From positions 49,958-113,957 of the forward strand of contig JAUYQP010000030.1 of assembly GCA_030697205.1 (NCBI GenBank): a stretch of DNA of 64,000 nucleotides. The letters are read 5' to 3'. Of the stretch, positions 1 through 7,948 are shown piece after piece. Position 1 is the first letter of the stretch; the number at the start of each line of letters is the position of its first letter. The translations under genes and the position numbers were made by a program. Origin of the DNA: Mycobacteriales bacterium (GTDB taxonomy: Bacteria > Actinomycetota > Actinomycetes > Mycobacteriales > SCTD01). The notes under the pieces were generated by a model. The model was not told where the DNA came from and ran no database searches. It saw only the letters and a list, made by a program, of their open reading frames with translations.

Positions 1-1
1 C

Positions 2-1321
2 TGGTCGTCGAAGCTGGTCCACGGCGGGCTGCGCTACCTCGCGTCCTACGACTGGGACCTCGTGCTCGAGAGCGCCCGCGAGCGTCACGTCCTGCTCACC
101 CGCACCGCCCCGCACCTCGTGCGGCCGCTGCCGATGGTCGTGCCGCTGTCGGTCGACGTGCCGCGCCGCGACGCGCTGCTCATCGATGTCGGGCAGCGCC
201 TGGCGGAGGGGTTCCGACTGTGGGCCGGGACCAGGCCCCGGCACCTGCCCCGACCGAGCCGGATGTCGGTCGAGCAGACCGTGCGGGCGCTGCCGGCGGT
301 CCGCCGGGACGGCCTGCGGGGTGGCCTGTGCAACTGGGACGGCCAGCTCGAGGACGACGCCCGGCTGGTCGTCGCGCTCGCCCGCACGGCCGCGGCCCAC
401 GGAGCCCGGATCGTCACGCGGGCCCGGGCCGAGTCCGTCGACGGCACGGGGGCCACGGTCGTCGACGAGCTGACCGGGGCCACGCTGCGGATCGCCGCGC
501 GCCACGTCGTCAACGCCACCGGGGTCTGGGCCGACGTGCTCTCGCCCGGCACCCGGCTCGCGCCGTCCAAGGGCACCCACGTCGTGCTGCCGGCGGCGGT
601 GCTCGGCCATCCCACCGCGGCCATGACCGTGCCGGTGCCGGGCGAGAGCAACCGCTACGTCTTCGCGCTCCCGCACGGCGACGGCATCGTGCACGTCGGT
701 CTGACCGACGACCCGATCGCGTCGGTCCCCGACGTGCCACGGGCCGAGGAGCACGAGATCCGCTTCCTGCTGGAGGTCCTGTCCCACGGCCTGGAGGTGC
801 CGCTGTCGCGCAGTGACGTCATCGGCTCCTTCGCCGGGGTGCGCCCACTGCTCGCCGGCGCTGAGGGGCCGACCGCCGACCTGTCGCGCCGTCACGCCGT
901 GGTGCGCGGCGACCACGGGGCCTGGACCGTGCTGGGCGGCAAGCTCACGACCTACCGACGGATGGCGCAGGACGCCGTCGACCTGCTCACCGACGCCCCC
1001 TGCCGCACCGCCGACCTGCCGCTGCTCGGAGCCGTGGGCAGCGCGCCCGCGGGGGTCCCGGCCCGGCTGGTGCGTCGCTACGGCGCAGAGGCGGGCGACG
1101 TGGCGGCGCTCGCCGGCGCGGACGGGTCGCTGCTGGAGCCGGTCGCCCCCGGCGTACCCGTCCTGGGGGTGGAGCTGGTCTGGGGCGTCGTGGCCGAGGG
1201 AGCGCTCGACGTCGAGGACCTGCTCGAGCGCCGCACCCGGCTCTCGCTCGTCGACGGCTGGGCAGAGGCAGGTCGTCCGGCGGCAGAGCGCGCCCTGGCG
1301 GAGACCGCGGTCAGTCGCTGA
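2..1321 (+). CDS. glpD: Glycerol-3-phosphate dehydrogenase, 5' truncated by window edge
   Basis: FAD-dependent oxidation of glycerol 3-phosphate to dihydroxyacetone phosphate at the membrane. The open frame runs in from the left edge and its first residues read SSKLVHGGLRYL, the highly conserved GlpD segment that follows the N-terminal FAD Rossmann motif, so roughly the first 100 or more residues lie outside the window. The visible 439 residues include the substrate-domain stretch HVVNATGVWAD, the late FAD-domain segment GGKLTTYRRMA and a C-terminal DAO_C-like helical domain (about the last 100 residues). The stop overlaps the end of the convergent downstream gene by 11 nt. The family call is secure; the true start and the FAD glycine motif cannot be seen. 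Confidence 0.93.
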   Translation, partial: WSSKLVHGGLRYLASYDWDLVLESARERHVLLTRTAPHLVRPLPMVVPLSVDVPRRDALLIDVGQRLAEGFRLWAGTRPRHLPRPSRMSVEQTVRALPAVRRDGLRGGLCNWDGQLEDDARLVVALARTAAAHGARIVTRARAESVDGTGATVVDELTGATLRIAARHVVNATGVWADVLSPGTRLAPSKGTHVVLPAAVLGHPTAAMTVPVPGESNRYVFALPHGDGIVHVGLTDDPIASVPDVPRAEEHEIRFLLEVLSHGLEVPLSRSDVIGSFAGVRPLLAGAEGPTADLSRRHAVVRGDHGAWTVLGGKLTTYRRMAQDAVDLLTDAPCRTADLPLLGAVGSAPAGVPARLVRRYGAEAGDVAALAGADGSLLEPVAPGVPVLGVELVWGVVAEGALDVEDLLERRTRLSLVDGWAEAGRPAAERALAETAVSR

Positions 1322-1913
1322 GCGCCGGCACCCGCCAGCGCAGGAAGGGCACCCGCTCGAGCAGGGCCGTGCCGGCGCGCTGCACGGCGATGGCGTCGCG
1401 GGTGACCAGCCAGCTCCACAGGTCGGCGGAGCCGGGCTCGCGACGGGCGATGAAGGCGACGCGCCGCTGCGGCCCGCAGGCGACGAGCGCCCACTCCTGC
1501 GCCAGTGCGTCGTCGCCGCGCAGCGGCACCGTGGCGGGCTCGGAGAGGGTGTGCGCTCCCGTCGGGGGGACGGAGCGGGGCATATCCGGACCGAGCAGGA
1601 CGACGCGGGCGCCGGTGGTGACGAGCTGCTGCATCGAGGCCAGCAGCTCCGCCGGCACGGCCCCGCGGGTCGGTAGGACGACCAGGGCCATCGCGGTGCC
1701 TGGCAGCAGCGCGGAGGTCTCCACGGAGCGGAAGCGCCCGGCGAGCACCTCGCGGGTCGCCGGCGGGTGGACGTCGTCGGGCACGGCGCGGGCCGCGCGC
1801 CCGTAGACCGAGGTGGTCGGGGCGGGGGCACGTGTGGCCGTCTCCGGCGCCTTCAGTGCCTGCACGGCAGCGCGCAGCGCGGCAGCGTGCTCCTCGACGG
1901 TCCCCCCGGACAT
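1311..1913 (-). CDS. DICT-like sensory domain protein (stand-alone)
   Basis: A 200-residue soluble protein. Its C-terminal half resembles the DICT sensory fold often attached to actinobacterial regulators and cyclases: a run like VPLRGDDALAQEWALVACGP, then a strand (RRVAFIARR), then a region ending in WSWLVTRDAIAVQRAGTALL. I see no DNA-binding or catalytic domain; residues 1-35 are an Ala-rich helix. The ATG start is supported by a GAGGAGA ribosome site 5 nt upstream. The gene converges on glpD with an 11-nt overlap and diverges from the small hypothetical gene at 1997. Known: DICT is proposed to sense light or small ligands in partner proteins. Inferred: this copy would act in trans. The domain assignment is by eye and moderate. 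Confidence 0.55.
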   Translation of the reverse strand: MSGGTVEEHAAALRAAVQALKAPETATRAPAPTTSVYGRAARAVPDDVHPPATREVLAGRFRSVETSALLPGTAMALVVLPTRGAVPAELLASMQQLVTTGARVVLLGPDMPRSVPPTGAHTLSEPATVPLRGDDALAQEWALVACGPQRRVAFIARREPGSADLWSWLVTRDAIAVQRAGTALLERVPFLRWRVPALSD

Positions 1914-1996
1914 GTCGTCTCCTCGTCTCAGCCGTCACCCAGGTCAGGGGGGACGGTCACGGTCACGTCATCGACAGGTCGGGCAGACTCCTTGAC

Positions 1997-2377
1997 GTGT
2001 CCGGGCGTGATCGTGATCTGGTGCCGCCGGACTGGCCCGTCGAGGTGCTGCCGCCGCAGGCACCGGACTGGGAGCGGAGCGCGGTGGCCTGGCTGTTCGA
2101 CCTCTGCCCTCCCGACTACCGCGCCCACGAGGTGCTGCGGGCCCACCCCGTGGTCCTGGCGCGGTTCGCCGCCGGTCACGTCGCCGCGGCCGTCCAAGCG
2201 GCGCGCGACGGGATCGCGACTGCTCGCGCCGACCTGCGCGGCGTGGTGCCGCCCGACGTGGTCGAGGCCGCGCTCGCGGCCTACGACAGGGAGGGTCGCC
2301 GGCTGGTGCGGGCCGGGCGGCAGGTGGCGCTGGTCGACGCGGCGTTGCGCGGCGAGCGCTGGGTGCCCCGCCTGTAG
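1997..2377 (+). CDS. Conserved hypothetical protein (about 126 aa)
   Basis: I do not recognise a function. The frame has strong GC3 bias and a coherent Ala/Arg-rich helical sequence: a tryptophan-containing N-terminus (PDWERSAVAWLFDLCPPDYR), a middle around HPVVLARFAAGHVAAAV and a conserved-looking end (AYDREGRRLVRAGRQVALVDAALRGE). No signal peptide or membrane segment is seen. The start is uncertain: GTG at 1997 is used because the upstream part of the open frame lacks a start or ribosome site that makes sense, and GTG at 2021 is the alternative. It lies between the divergent DICT-like gene and dxs, so it could share the promoter region at about 1914-1996. Confidence 0.55.
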   Translation: MSGRDRDLVPPDWPVEVLPPQAPDWERSAVAWLFDLCPPDYRAHEVLRAHPVVLARFAAGHVAAAVQAARDGIATARADLRGVVPPDVVEAALAAYDREGRRLVRAGRQVALVDAALRGERWVPRL

Positions 2378-2452
2378 CCGATCCGCACGGCCCCCGTGTG
2401 CGAACGCTGTGTGGACCTCGTGTGCCGGCGCGCCGCGTCGGGCCGCCGCGTC

Positions 2453-2458
2453 TAGGCT
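2453..2458 (+). promoter_or_regulatory. Leaderless -10 box (TAGGCT) ahead of dxs micro-ORF
   Basis: TAGGCT ends 7 nt before the ATG at 2466, the same geometry as the other start-proximal -10 boxes in this window. It implies a transcript starting at or next to that ATG. Confidence 0.6.
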
Positions 2459-2465
2459 CGACCCC

Positions 2466-2507
2466 ATGGAGGACGGCGTGCAGGACCCCACCGGAGCGGA
2501 CGCATGA
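2466..2507 (+). CDS. Putative leaderless micro-ORF (13 aa) coupled to dxs
   Basis: ATG at 2466 opens a 13-codon frame ([13 protein letters not shown]) that stops with TGA at 2505-2507, overlapping the dxs ATG at 2504 in an ATGA arrangement. The TAGGCT box 7 nt before the ATG predicts a leaderless transcript, so ribosomes would load on this short frame and re-initiate at dxs. It may be a translational-coupling leader, or only a by-product of the promoter geometry. No similarity to a known leader peptide is recognised. Confidence 0.4.
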   Translation: MEDGVQDPTGADA

Positions 2508-4426
2508 GCCTGCTCGAGGGCGTGAGCTCCCCGGCTGACCTCAAGCGCCTGCCGGCCGACCAGCTGCCGCTGCTCGCGGCGGAGATCCGCGACCTCATGG
2601 TCGACGCGGTCTCGCGCACCGGCGGCCACCTCGGCCCGAGCCTCGGCGTCGTGGAGACCACGCTCGCGCTGCACCGGGTCTTCGACTCGCCGCGCGACAA
2701 GGTCCTCTGGGACACGGGGCACCAAGCCTACGTCCACAAGATCCTCACCGGCCGGGCCGACCGCTTCGACACGCTGCGCCGCCGCGGTGGGCTGTCGGGC
2801 TACCCGTCGCGTGCCGAGTCCGAGCACGACCTGGTCGAGAACAGCCACGCCTCGACCGCGCTGTCCTACGCCGACGGCCTGTCCAAGGCCTACGCGCTGC
2901 GGGGTGAGAAGCGCCACGTCGTGGCCGTCGTCGGCGACGGCGCGCTCACCGGCGGCATGTGCTGGGAGGCGCTCAACAACATCGCGTCGGGGCACCTGCC
3001 GGTCGTCATCGTCGTCAACGACAACGGCCGCTCCTACTCACCGACCATCGGCGGGCTCGCCGAACACCTCGCGTCGCTGCGGATGACCCCGCAGTACGAG
3101 CAGGCCCTCGACGTCGTCAAGACCGTGCTCGCCAAGACACCGCTGGTCGGCCCGCCGCTCTACGAAGCGCTGCACGGCCTCAAGCGCGGACTCAAGGACC
3201 TGCTCCAGCCGCAGGTGCTCTTCGAGGACCTGGGCCTGAAGTACGTCGGACCCGTCGACGGTCACGACACCGCCGCGATGGAGTCGGCGCTGCGGCGCGC
3301 CAAGGACTTCGGCGGCCCGGTCATCGTGCACGCGGTCACGGTCAAGGGCTTCGGCTACCAACCGGCCGTCGACGACGAGGCGGACTGCCTGCACGCCGTC
3401 GGCCCCGGCACCGACCCGCTCACCGGCAAGGCGCTCGTCGCCGGCGCGCGGTCGTGGACCAACGTCTTCTCCGAGGAGGTCGTCGCGATCGGGGCCGAGC
3501 GCCCCGACGTCGTCGCGCTGACCGCCGCCATGCTCCAGCCGGTGGGGCTGCACGCCTTCTCGCAGGCCTACCCCGACCGCACCTTCGACGTCGGCATCGC
3601 CGAGCAGCACGCGGTCACCTCCGCGGCCGGGCTGGCGATGGGCGGCATGCACCCGCTGGTCTGCATCTACGCGACCTTCCTCAACCGGGCCTTCGACCAG
3701 GCGCTCATGGACGTCGCGCTGCACTCCCTGCCCGTCACCCTGGTCCTGGACCGCGCCGGCATCACCGGCGACGACGGGGCATCCCACAACGGCATGTGGG
3801 ACCTCTCGATCCTGCAGGTCGTTCCCGGTCTGCGCATCGCCGCGCCGCGTGACGGCGCGACCCTGCGCGAGGCGCTGCGCGAGGCCGTCGCGGTCTCTGA
3901 CGGCCCAACGGCCCTGCGCTTCCCCAAGGGCGCCGTCGGTGACGACATCCAGGCGCTGGAGCGCCGGGGCACCGTCGACGTCCTGCGCCAGGCCGCCCCC
4001 GCCGGTGACGTCCTGATCGTCGCGGTCGGCGCCACCGCCCGGATGGCGCTCGACGTCGCGGACCGCTGCGCCGACCAGGGCATCGGCGTCACCGTGGTCG
4101 ACCCGCGTTGGGTGGCCCCCGTGCCCCCCGAGCTCGTCGCGCTGGCCGCCGCGCACCGCCTCGTCGTCACCGTCGAGGACGGCGGCCGGGTCGGCGGCGT
4201 CGGCACCCAGGTCGCCCAAGCCCTGTCTGATGCCGGCGTCGACGTCCCCACCCGCCAGGTCGGCATCCCGCGGCGCTTCCTCGACCACGGCACCCGGGCG
4301 GAGGTGCTCGTCGAGATCGGGCTCACCGCGCAGGACGTCGCACGCACCGTCGTCGAGACGATGGCGCGCCTCGAGCCGGAGTCCGCGGAGGTCCGGTCGT
4401 CCCTCGACGACGCCGACCAGCGCTGA
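2504..4426 (+). CDS. dxs: 1-deoxy-D-xylulose-5-phosphate synthase
   Basis: Catalyses the thiamine-diphosphate-dependent condensation of pyruvate with glyceraldehyde 3-phosphate to DXP, the entry step of the MEP isoprenoid pathway and a DXP source for thiamine and pyridoxal. The length of 640 aa is normal. Visible motifs are [14 protein letters not shown], the ThDP/Mg motif GDGALTGGM through to the NDN at about residue 173, the transketolase-like pyrimidine-domain segment [19 protein letters not shown] containing the catalytic Glu, and a C-terminal transketolase domain. A start at ATG 2504 is supported by GGAG upstream and by overlap with the 13-codon leader frame. The 3' end nearly touches a convergent gene. 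Family assignment is very secure. Confidence 0.98.
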   Translation: MSLLEGVSSPADLKRLPADQLPLLAAEIRDLMVDAVSRTGGHLGPSLGVVETTLALHRVFDSPRDKVLWDTGHQAYVHKILTGRADRFDTLRRRGGLSGYPSRAESEHDLVENSHASTALSYADGLSKAYALRGEKRHVVAVVGDGALTGGMCWEALNNIASGHLPVVIVVNDNGRSYSPTIGGLAEHLASLRMTPQYEQALDVVKTVLAKTPLVGPPLYEALHGLKRGLKDLLQPQVLFEDLGLKYVGPVDGHDTAAMESALRRAKDFGGPVIVHAVTVKGFGYQPAVDDEADCLHAVGPGTDPLTGKALVAGARSWTNVFSEEVVAIGAERPDVVALTAAMLQPVGLHAFSQAYPDRTFDVGIAEQHAVTSAAGLAMGGMHPLVCIYATFLNRAFDQALMDVALHSLPVTLVLDRAGITGDDGASHNGMWDLSILQVVPGLRIAAPRDGATLREALREAVAVSDGPTALRFPKGAVGDDIQALERRGTVDVLRQAAPAGDVLIVAVGATARMALDVADRCADQGIGVTVVDPRWVAPVPPELVALAAAHRLVVTVEDGGRVGGVGTQVAQALSDAGVDVPTRQVGIPRRFLDHGTRAEVLVEIGLTAQDVARTVVETMARLEPESAEVRSSLDDADQR

Positions 4427-4427
4427 C

Positions 4428-5270
4428 CTACCGGTAGAGCACGTCCCTCACCCAGGGGGCGTCGGCCGCGGGGTCGCGCAGCACGACGTCAGCGGTGCCG
4501 CCCTCGGGCACCAGAGCGAGCTCGTCGGCGGTGATGAGCAGCGGTCGCGGGAAGCCGCGGTCCTCGACAGGGGTGGCCGCCGCCGCCGCGGCCCCGAAGG
4601 CCGGGTCGATGAGGGCCAGACGGGTCCACCCGCGTCGTCGCATCGGCACGACGGCGGCCCCGAGCCCGCCCGCGTCGGCAGCGAGGGCGGCGCGCAGCGA
4701 GCGCGCGCCGAGCAACGTCACGACGTCGCAGTCCCCGAAGGGCTTGAGCTGCCCCTTCGCATCGAGCCGCACCCGCTCGGCCGCGAGGCCGCCGAGGTCC
4801 TCGAGGATCTGGCGGGCGCGGTCCCACTCGTGGGAGGGGTCGAGGCCGAGCGCGTCGAGGACCGGCACCGGCAGCAGCACCACGCGGTCCGGGTCGGCCG
4901 GGTCGAGGTCCACCGCCCCGAGTCCGAGGTCCAGCGCGTCGCCGAGCACCCGGTCGCGCACCCAGTCGAGGCCGGGGTGCAGCACGTGCTCCAGGGGCAG
5001 GCCGACGGGCCGGAGCCGCTCGCGCACGGCGTCCGCACCCCGGTCAGCGGCCCAGCGCCGAGCCAGCAGCCAGGCGGCCAGGCGGGTCCTGCCGGTGATG
5101 TGCTCCGGGTCGTGCCCTGCGAGCGCGCGACGGCACTCGCCCCAGGGCACCCACACGGTGGGGGAGCCGGGCAGCGTCACGCCGAGCTTGGCCGGCTCGA
5201 TGTCGAGGTCGTGCAGGACGCTCACCGCGAGCACGCCGCGGCGCAGCTCGACGGGGCTGGGTGCCTGCAT
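4428..5270 (-). CDS. Conserved hypothetical protein (280 aa)
   Basis: A soluble 280-residue protein with no signal peptide, membrane segment or catalytic motif that I recognise. It begins MQAPSPVELRRGVLAVSVL, contains a Trp-rich stretch (TVWVPWGECRRAL) and an arginine-rich helix region, and ends in a proline- and valine-rich segment. Codon use matches its neighbours. A TAGCGT box at 5277-5282 lies 6 nt before the ATG, so the transcript is probably leaderless. It converges on dxs with only a 1-nt gap and shares an upstream region with the divergent two-component operon. The role is unknown. Confidence 0.75.
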   Translation of the reverse strand: MQAPSPVELRRGVLAVSVLHDLDIEPAKLGVTLPGSPTVWVPWGECRRALAGHDPEHITGRTRLAAWLLARRWAADRGADAVRERLRPVGLPLEHVLHPGLDWVRDRVLGDALDLGLGAVDLDPADPDRVVLLPVPVLDALGLDPSHEWDRARQILEDLGGLAAERVRLDAKGQLKPFGDCDVVTLLGARSLRAALAADAGGLGAAVVPMRRRGWTRLALIDPAFGAAAAAATPVEDRGFPRPLLITADELALVPEGGTADVVLRDPAADAPWVRDVLYR

Positions 5271-5347
5271 GCGTTGACGCTACCCGCGAAGCACACACCT
5301 GGCACCTGGCAGACGGGTGACTCACGGGGGCTTCACGGCTGCTCCAC

Positions 5348-5353
5348 TAGCGT
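5348..5353 (+). promoter_or_regulatory. Leaderless -10 box (TAGCGT) of the two-component operon
   Basis: TAGCGT ends 7 nt before the GTG at 5361. It fixes the response-regulator start at the receiver-domain N-terminus; the open frame extends far upstream but has no matching signal there. Confidence 0.6.
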
Positions 5354-5360
5354 CGGTCCC

Positions 5361-6023
5361 GTGCGTGTTCTGGTGGTGGAGGACGAGCAGCCGCTCGCTG
5401 ACGCGGTCGCCCGGGGGCTGCGTCGCGAGGGGATGGCCGTCGACGTCTCCTACGACGGAGACGACGGGCTGGAGAAGGCCCTCATGACGAGGTACGACGT
5501 CCTCGTGCTCGACCGGGACCTGCCCTCGAGGTCCGGCGACGACCTCCTGCGGGCCCTCGTCGCGGAGGGGGCGCTCACCCGGGTGCTCATGCTCACGGCC
5601 GCGACGGGGGTGCGCGACCGGGTCGGAGGGCTCGAGCTCGGCGCCGACGACTACCTCGGCAAGCCGTTCGCCTTCGAGGAGCTCGTCGCCCGGGTGCGTG
5701 CGCTGGGGCGCCGGGCGACCCCGCCCGCACCGCCCGTCCTCATCGGTCCGGGCGGGATCGTGGTCGACCCGGCCAAGCGCACCGCGACCCGCGACGGCGT
5801 CGACCTCGAGCTGACCCGCAAGGAGCTCGGGGTGCTCGAGGAGCTGCTGCGCGCCGACGGCGCGGTCGTGTCCAGCGAGGAGCTGCTCGAGCGGGTCTGG
5901 GACGAGCACGCCGACCCCTTCACCACCACGGTGCGGGTGACGGTCATGACCCTGCGCAAGAAGCTCGGGGACCCGCCGGTCATCACCACCGTCGTCGGCT
6001 CCGGCTACAAGGTCGGAGCATGA
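5361..6023 (+). CDS. OmpR/PhoB-family response regulator
   Basis: A 220-residue transcription regulator. The receiver domain (residues 1-115) carries the acidic pocket E8/D9, phospho-acceptor D51 within LVLDRDLP, T79 and K101 in the GKPF segment. A winged-helix DNA-binding domain follows (about 125-220) with the usual LTRKELGVLEELLR and VRVTVMTLRKKLG helices and the terminal GSGYKV wing. GTG at 5361 is chosen because it begins exactly at the receiver strand (VRVLVVEDEQ) and lies 7 nt after a TAGCGT box. It overlaps the kinase gene by 4 nt (ATGA), so the two are co-translated partners. The stimulus is unknown. Confidence 0.93.
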   Translation: MRVLVVEDEQPLADAVARGLRREGMAVDVSYDGDDGLEKALMTRYDVLVLDRDLPSRSGDDLLRALVAEGALTRVLMLTAATGVRDRVGGLELGADDYLGKPFAFEELVARVRALGRRATPPAPPVLIGPGGIVVDPAKRTATRDGVDLELTRKELGVLEELLRADGAVVSSEELLERVWDEHADPFTTTVRVTVMTLRKKLGDPPVITTVVGSGYKVGA

Positions 6024-7165
6024 CCAGTCGTACGACGCTGCGCTGGCGGCTGACGATCGTCTACGGCGCGGTGGCCGTCGCGGTCGGGGTTGTGCTGCTG
6101 CTGCTCGCGCTGCTGCTCGTGGACCGGGCGCTGTCGGGGGCGAAGGTCTCGGACCCGCGGCTGATCGTGCCGCTGGCAGACGGCCGTTCGCTGACCCTCG
6201 GGCAGTACCAGGACCTCCTGCGCCAGGACACCCTGGAGCGGCTGTTGCGCCAGGGCCTGCTGCTGCTCGCCCTCATCGGGCTCGCGGGCGTCGGGGTCGC
6301 CTACTACCTCGCCGGCCGGGTGCTCACGCCGCTGCAGCAGATCACCTCGACCGCCCGCCGGCTGTCGGCCGAGCAGCTCGACGCCCGCATCGGGCTCGGT
6401 GGTCCCGACGACGAGCTGAAGGAGCTGGCAGACACCTTCGACGCGATGCTCGAGCGCCTCGAGAAGGCCTTCGAGGCGCAGCGCCGCTTCGTCGCCGACG
6501 CCTCCCACGAGCTGCGCACCCCGCTCGCCGTCATGCGCACGGAGGTCGACGTGGCGCTGGCCGACCCGGCGGCCACGAAGGCCGACCTGCGGGCCGCGGC
6601 GCTCGTGGTCCGCGACGCCACCGAGCGCGCGGACCGGCTGCTCGAGAGCCTGCTGCTGCTGGCCCGCTCCGACCGGCTGTCGGTCGACGGCCTGCCGGTC
6701 ACCGAGGTCGTCGACCTGCCGGCCGTGTGCGACGCGGCCCTCGCCGCGGTCGCGGTCGAGGTCAAGGCGAAGGGCCTGCAGGTCGCGGTGTCCCTCGCCC
6801 CCGCGGCGGTCCGCGGCGACGCCGGCCTGCTCGAGCGGCTGGCGGGCAACCTCGTCGAGAACGCCGTGCGCCACAACCTGCCCGGTGGGTGGGTCCGGGT
6901 CGACACCGGCACCGTCGACGGTCGGGCGCGCCTGCAGGTCGCGAGCACCGGCGCTGACGTGCCGTCGGACCAGGTCGAGGCGCTGTTCGAGCCCTTCCGC
7001 CGCCACGGCACGGCCCGCACAGCCCGCCGCGGGGCCGGCCTTGGCCTCGCCATCGTGCGGGCGGTCGCCACCGTCCACGGAGGCAGCGTGCACGCCGAGG
7101 CGCGGCCCGGCGGGGGTCTCGTCGTCACCGCTGACCTGCCCGCTGCCGCCGATCCTGCCCCCTGA
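6020..7165 (+). CDS. HAMP/HisKA sensor histidine kinase
   Basis: Membrane sensor kinase of 381 aa, partner of the regulator encoded immediately upstream. Order: first transmembrane helix (about 12-34), a short extracytoplasmic loop of about 45 residues, second helix (about 77-98), HAMP (about 99-150), HisKA with phospho-acceptor H163 in the motif SHELRTP, then HATPase_c with N-box NLVENAVRHN and a late glycine box GAGLGLAIVRAVA. The small loop suggests membrane or intramembrane sensing rather than a folded ligand domain. The start overlaps the stop of the regulator gene. After the stop about 290 bp carry no gene. Confidence 0.93.
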   Translation: MTSRTTLRWRLTIVYGAVAVAVGVVLLLLALLLVDRALSGAKVSDPRLIVPLADGRSLTLGQYQDLLRQDTLERLLRQGLLLLALIGLAGVGVAYYLAGRVLTPLQQITSTARRLSAEQLDARIGLGGPDDELKELADTFDAMLERLEKAFEAQRRFVADASHELRTPLAVMRTEVDVALADPAATKADLRAAALVVRDATERADRLLESLLLLARSDRLSVDGLPVTEVVDLPAVCDAALAAVAVEVKAKGLQVAVSLAPAAVRGDAGLLERLAGNLVENAVRHNLPGGWVRVDTGTVDGRARLQVASTGADVPSDQVEALFEPFRRHGTARTARRGAGLGLAIVRAVATVHGGSVHAEARPGGGLVVTADLPAAADPAP

Positions 7166-7397
7166 TCCGCCCCCCTGTTACGGCCCCCCGTAGTCACTCC
7201 GGGTCATCTTGCGCACGACTTGGCCGAATCGACTGCGGCCACCGCGGCGATCGCGAAGAGTCACCGGTGAGGGCGGCGCTCGCGTCGTCCCCGAGTCGGT
7301 GGGTGGCTGGTGATCCGAGGGGGGTCGCTGGTCACCCACCCCCGGACCGTCTGCGCGCTCTGAGGGGGGTGCGCAGCAGGTCACGGGGGGATGAGCG

Positions 7398-7424
7398 GCC
7401 GCGGGCCTCGTCGAGGCCCGCGGC
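7398..7424. terminator. Perfect 12-bp hairpin upstream of the VOC gene
   Basis: Arms 7398-7409 and 7413-7424 are perfectly complementary with a 3-nt loop; there is no T tract. It sits 19 nt before the TAGCAT box of the VOC gene and about 230 nt after the kinase stop, so it may end read-through from the two-component operon. The rest of 7166-7455 shows no gene. Confidence 0.45.
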
Positions 7425-7455
7425 GCCTCTCACCGCTAGCCCTAGCATCGGCCGC

Positions 7456-7890
7456 GTGGTGCAGCAGATCGTCACCGTCGTCACGCTCGGGGTCAGCGAC
7501 GTCGCCCGCAGCCGCGGCTTCTACGCCGATGGCCTCGGTTGGCCGGTGGTGCTCGACGTACCCGGTGAGGTCTGCTTCCTGCAGGTCGGCCACGGCCTTG
7601 TGCTGTCCCTCTACTCCGCGGCCGACCAGGACCGCGACAGCGGGAGCGGCCCGTCGACGGGTCCGGGCAACGTCGTGCCGGCCTGCAACGTCGGCAGCGA
7701 CGACGAGGTGCTGGCCCTCACCGAGCGGTTCCGGGACGCGGGCGCGACCGTCCTCGTCGAGCCCCGGCGGGCGGCCTGGGGCGGCTACTACGCGTTCTGC
7801 GCCGACCCGGACGGCATCCGCTGGGAGATCGCCCACAACGCGGGCCTCGTCACCGCCCCCGACGGGAGGGTGACGATCGGCCCCGCCTAG
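7456..7890 (+). CDS. VOC-family (glyoxalase/bleomycin-resistance fold) protein
   Basis: A 144-residue vicinal-oxygen-chelate protein with one beta-alpha-beta-beta-beta pair: N-terminal VTLGVSDVARSRGFYADGLG and C-terminal YYAFCADPDGIRWEI, the standard VOC signatures. The substrate is unknown; relatives include glyoxalases, dioxygenases and resistance proteins. The start is set at GTG 7456 because TAGCAT (7443-7448) precedes it by 7 nt; a second GTG at 7459 is possible. It is a single gene between the two-component operon and the sulfatase, read in the same direction. Confidence 0.85.
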   Translation: MVQQIVTVVTLGVSDVARSRGFYADGLGWPVVLDVPGEVCFLQVGHGLVLSLYSAADQDRDSGSGPSTGPGNVVPACNVGSDDEVLALTERFRDAGATVLVEPRRAAWGGYYAFCADPDGIRWEIAHNAGLVTAPDGRVTIGPA

Positions 7891-7948
7891 CGGCACTCAC
7901 CGGGACGCATCCTGACGTGGGACCGGGCTCCGGATAGCGTCCGCGCCC

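Noticed and set aside
7280..7345. GGTGGGTGGC-type inverted repeat in the gap after the kinase
   Set aside because: Pairing is weak and broken; no promoter, gene or repeat copy supports a function.
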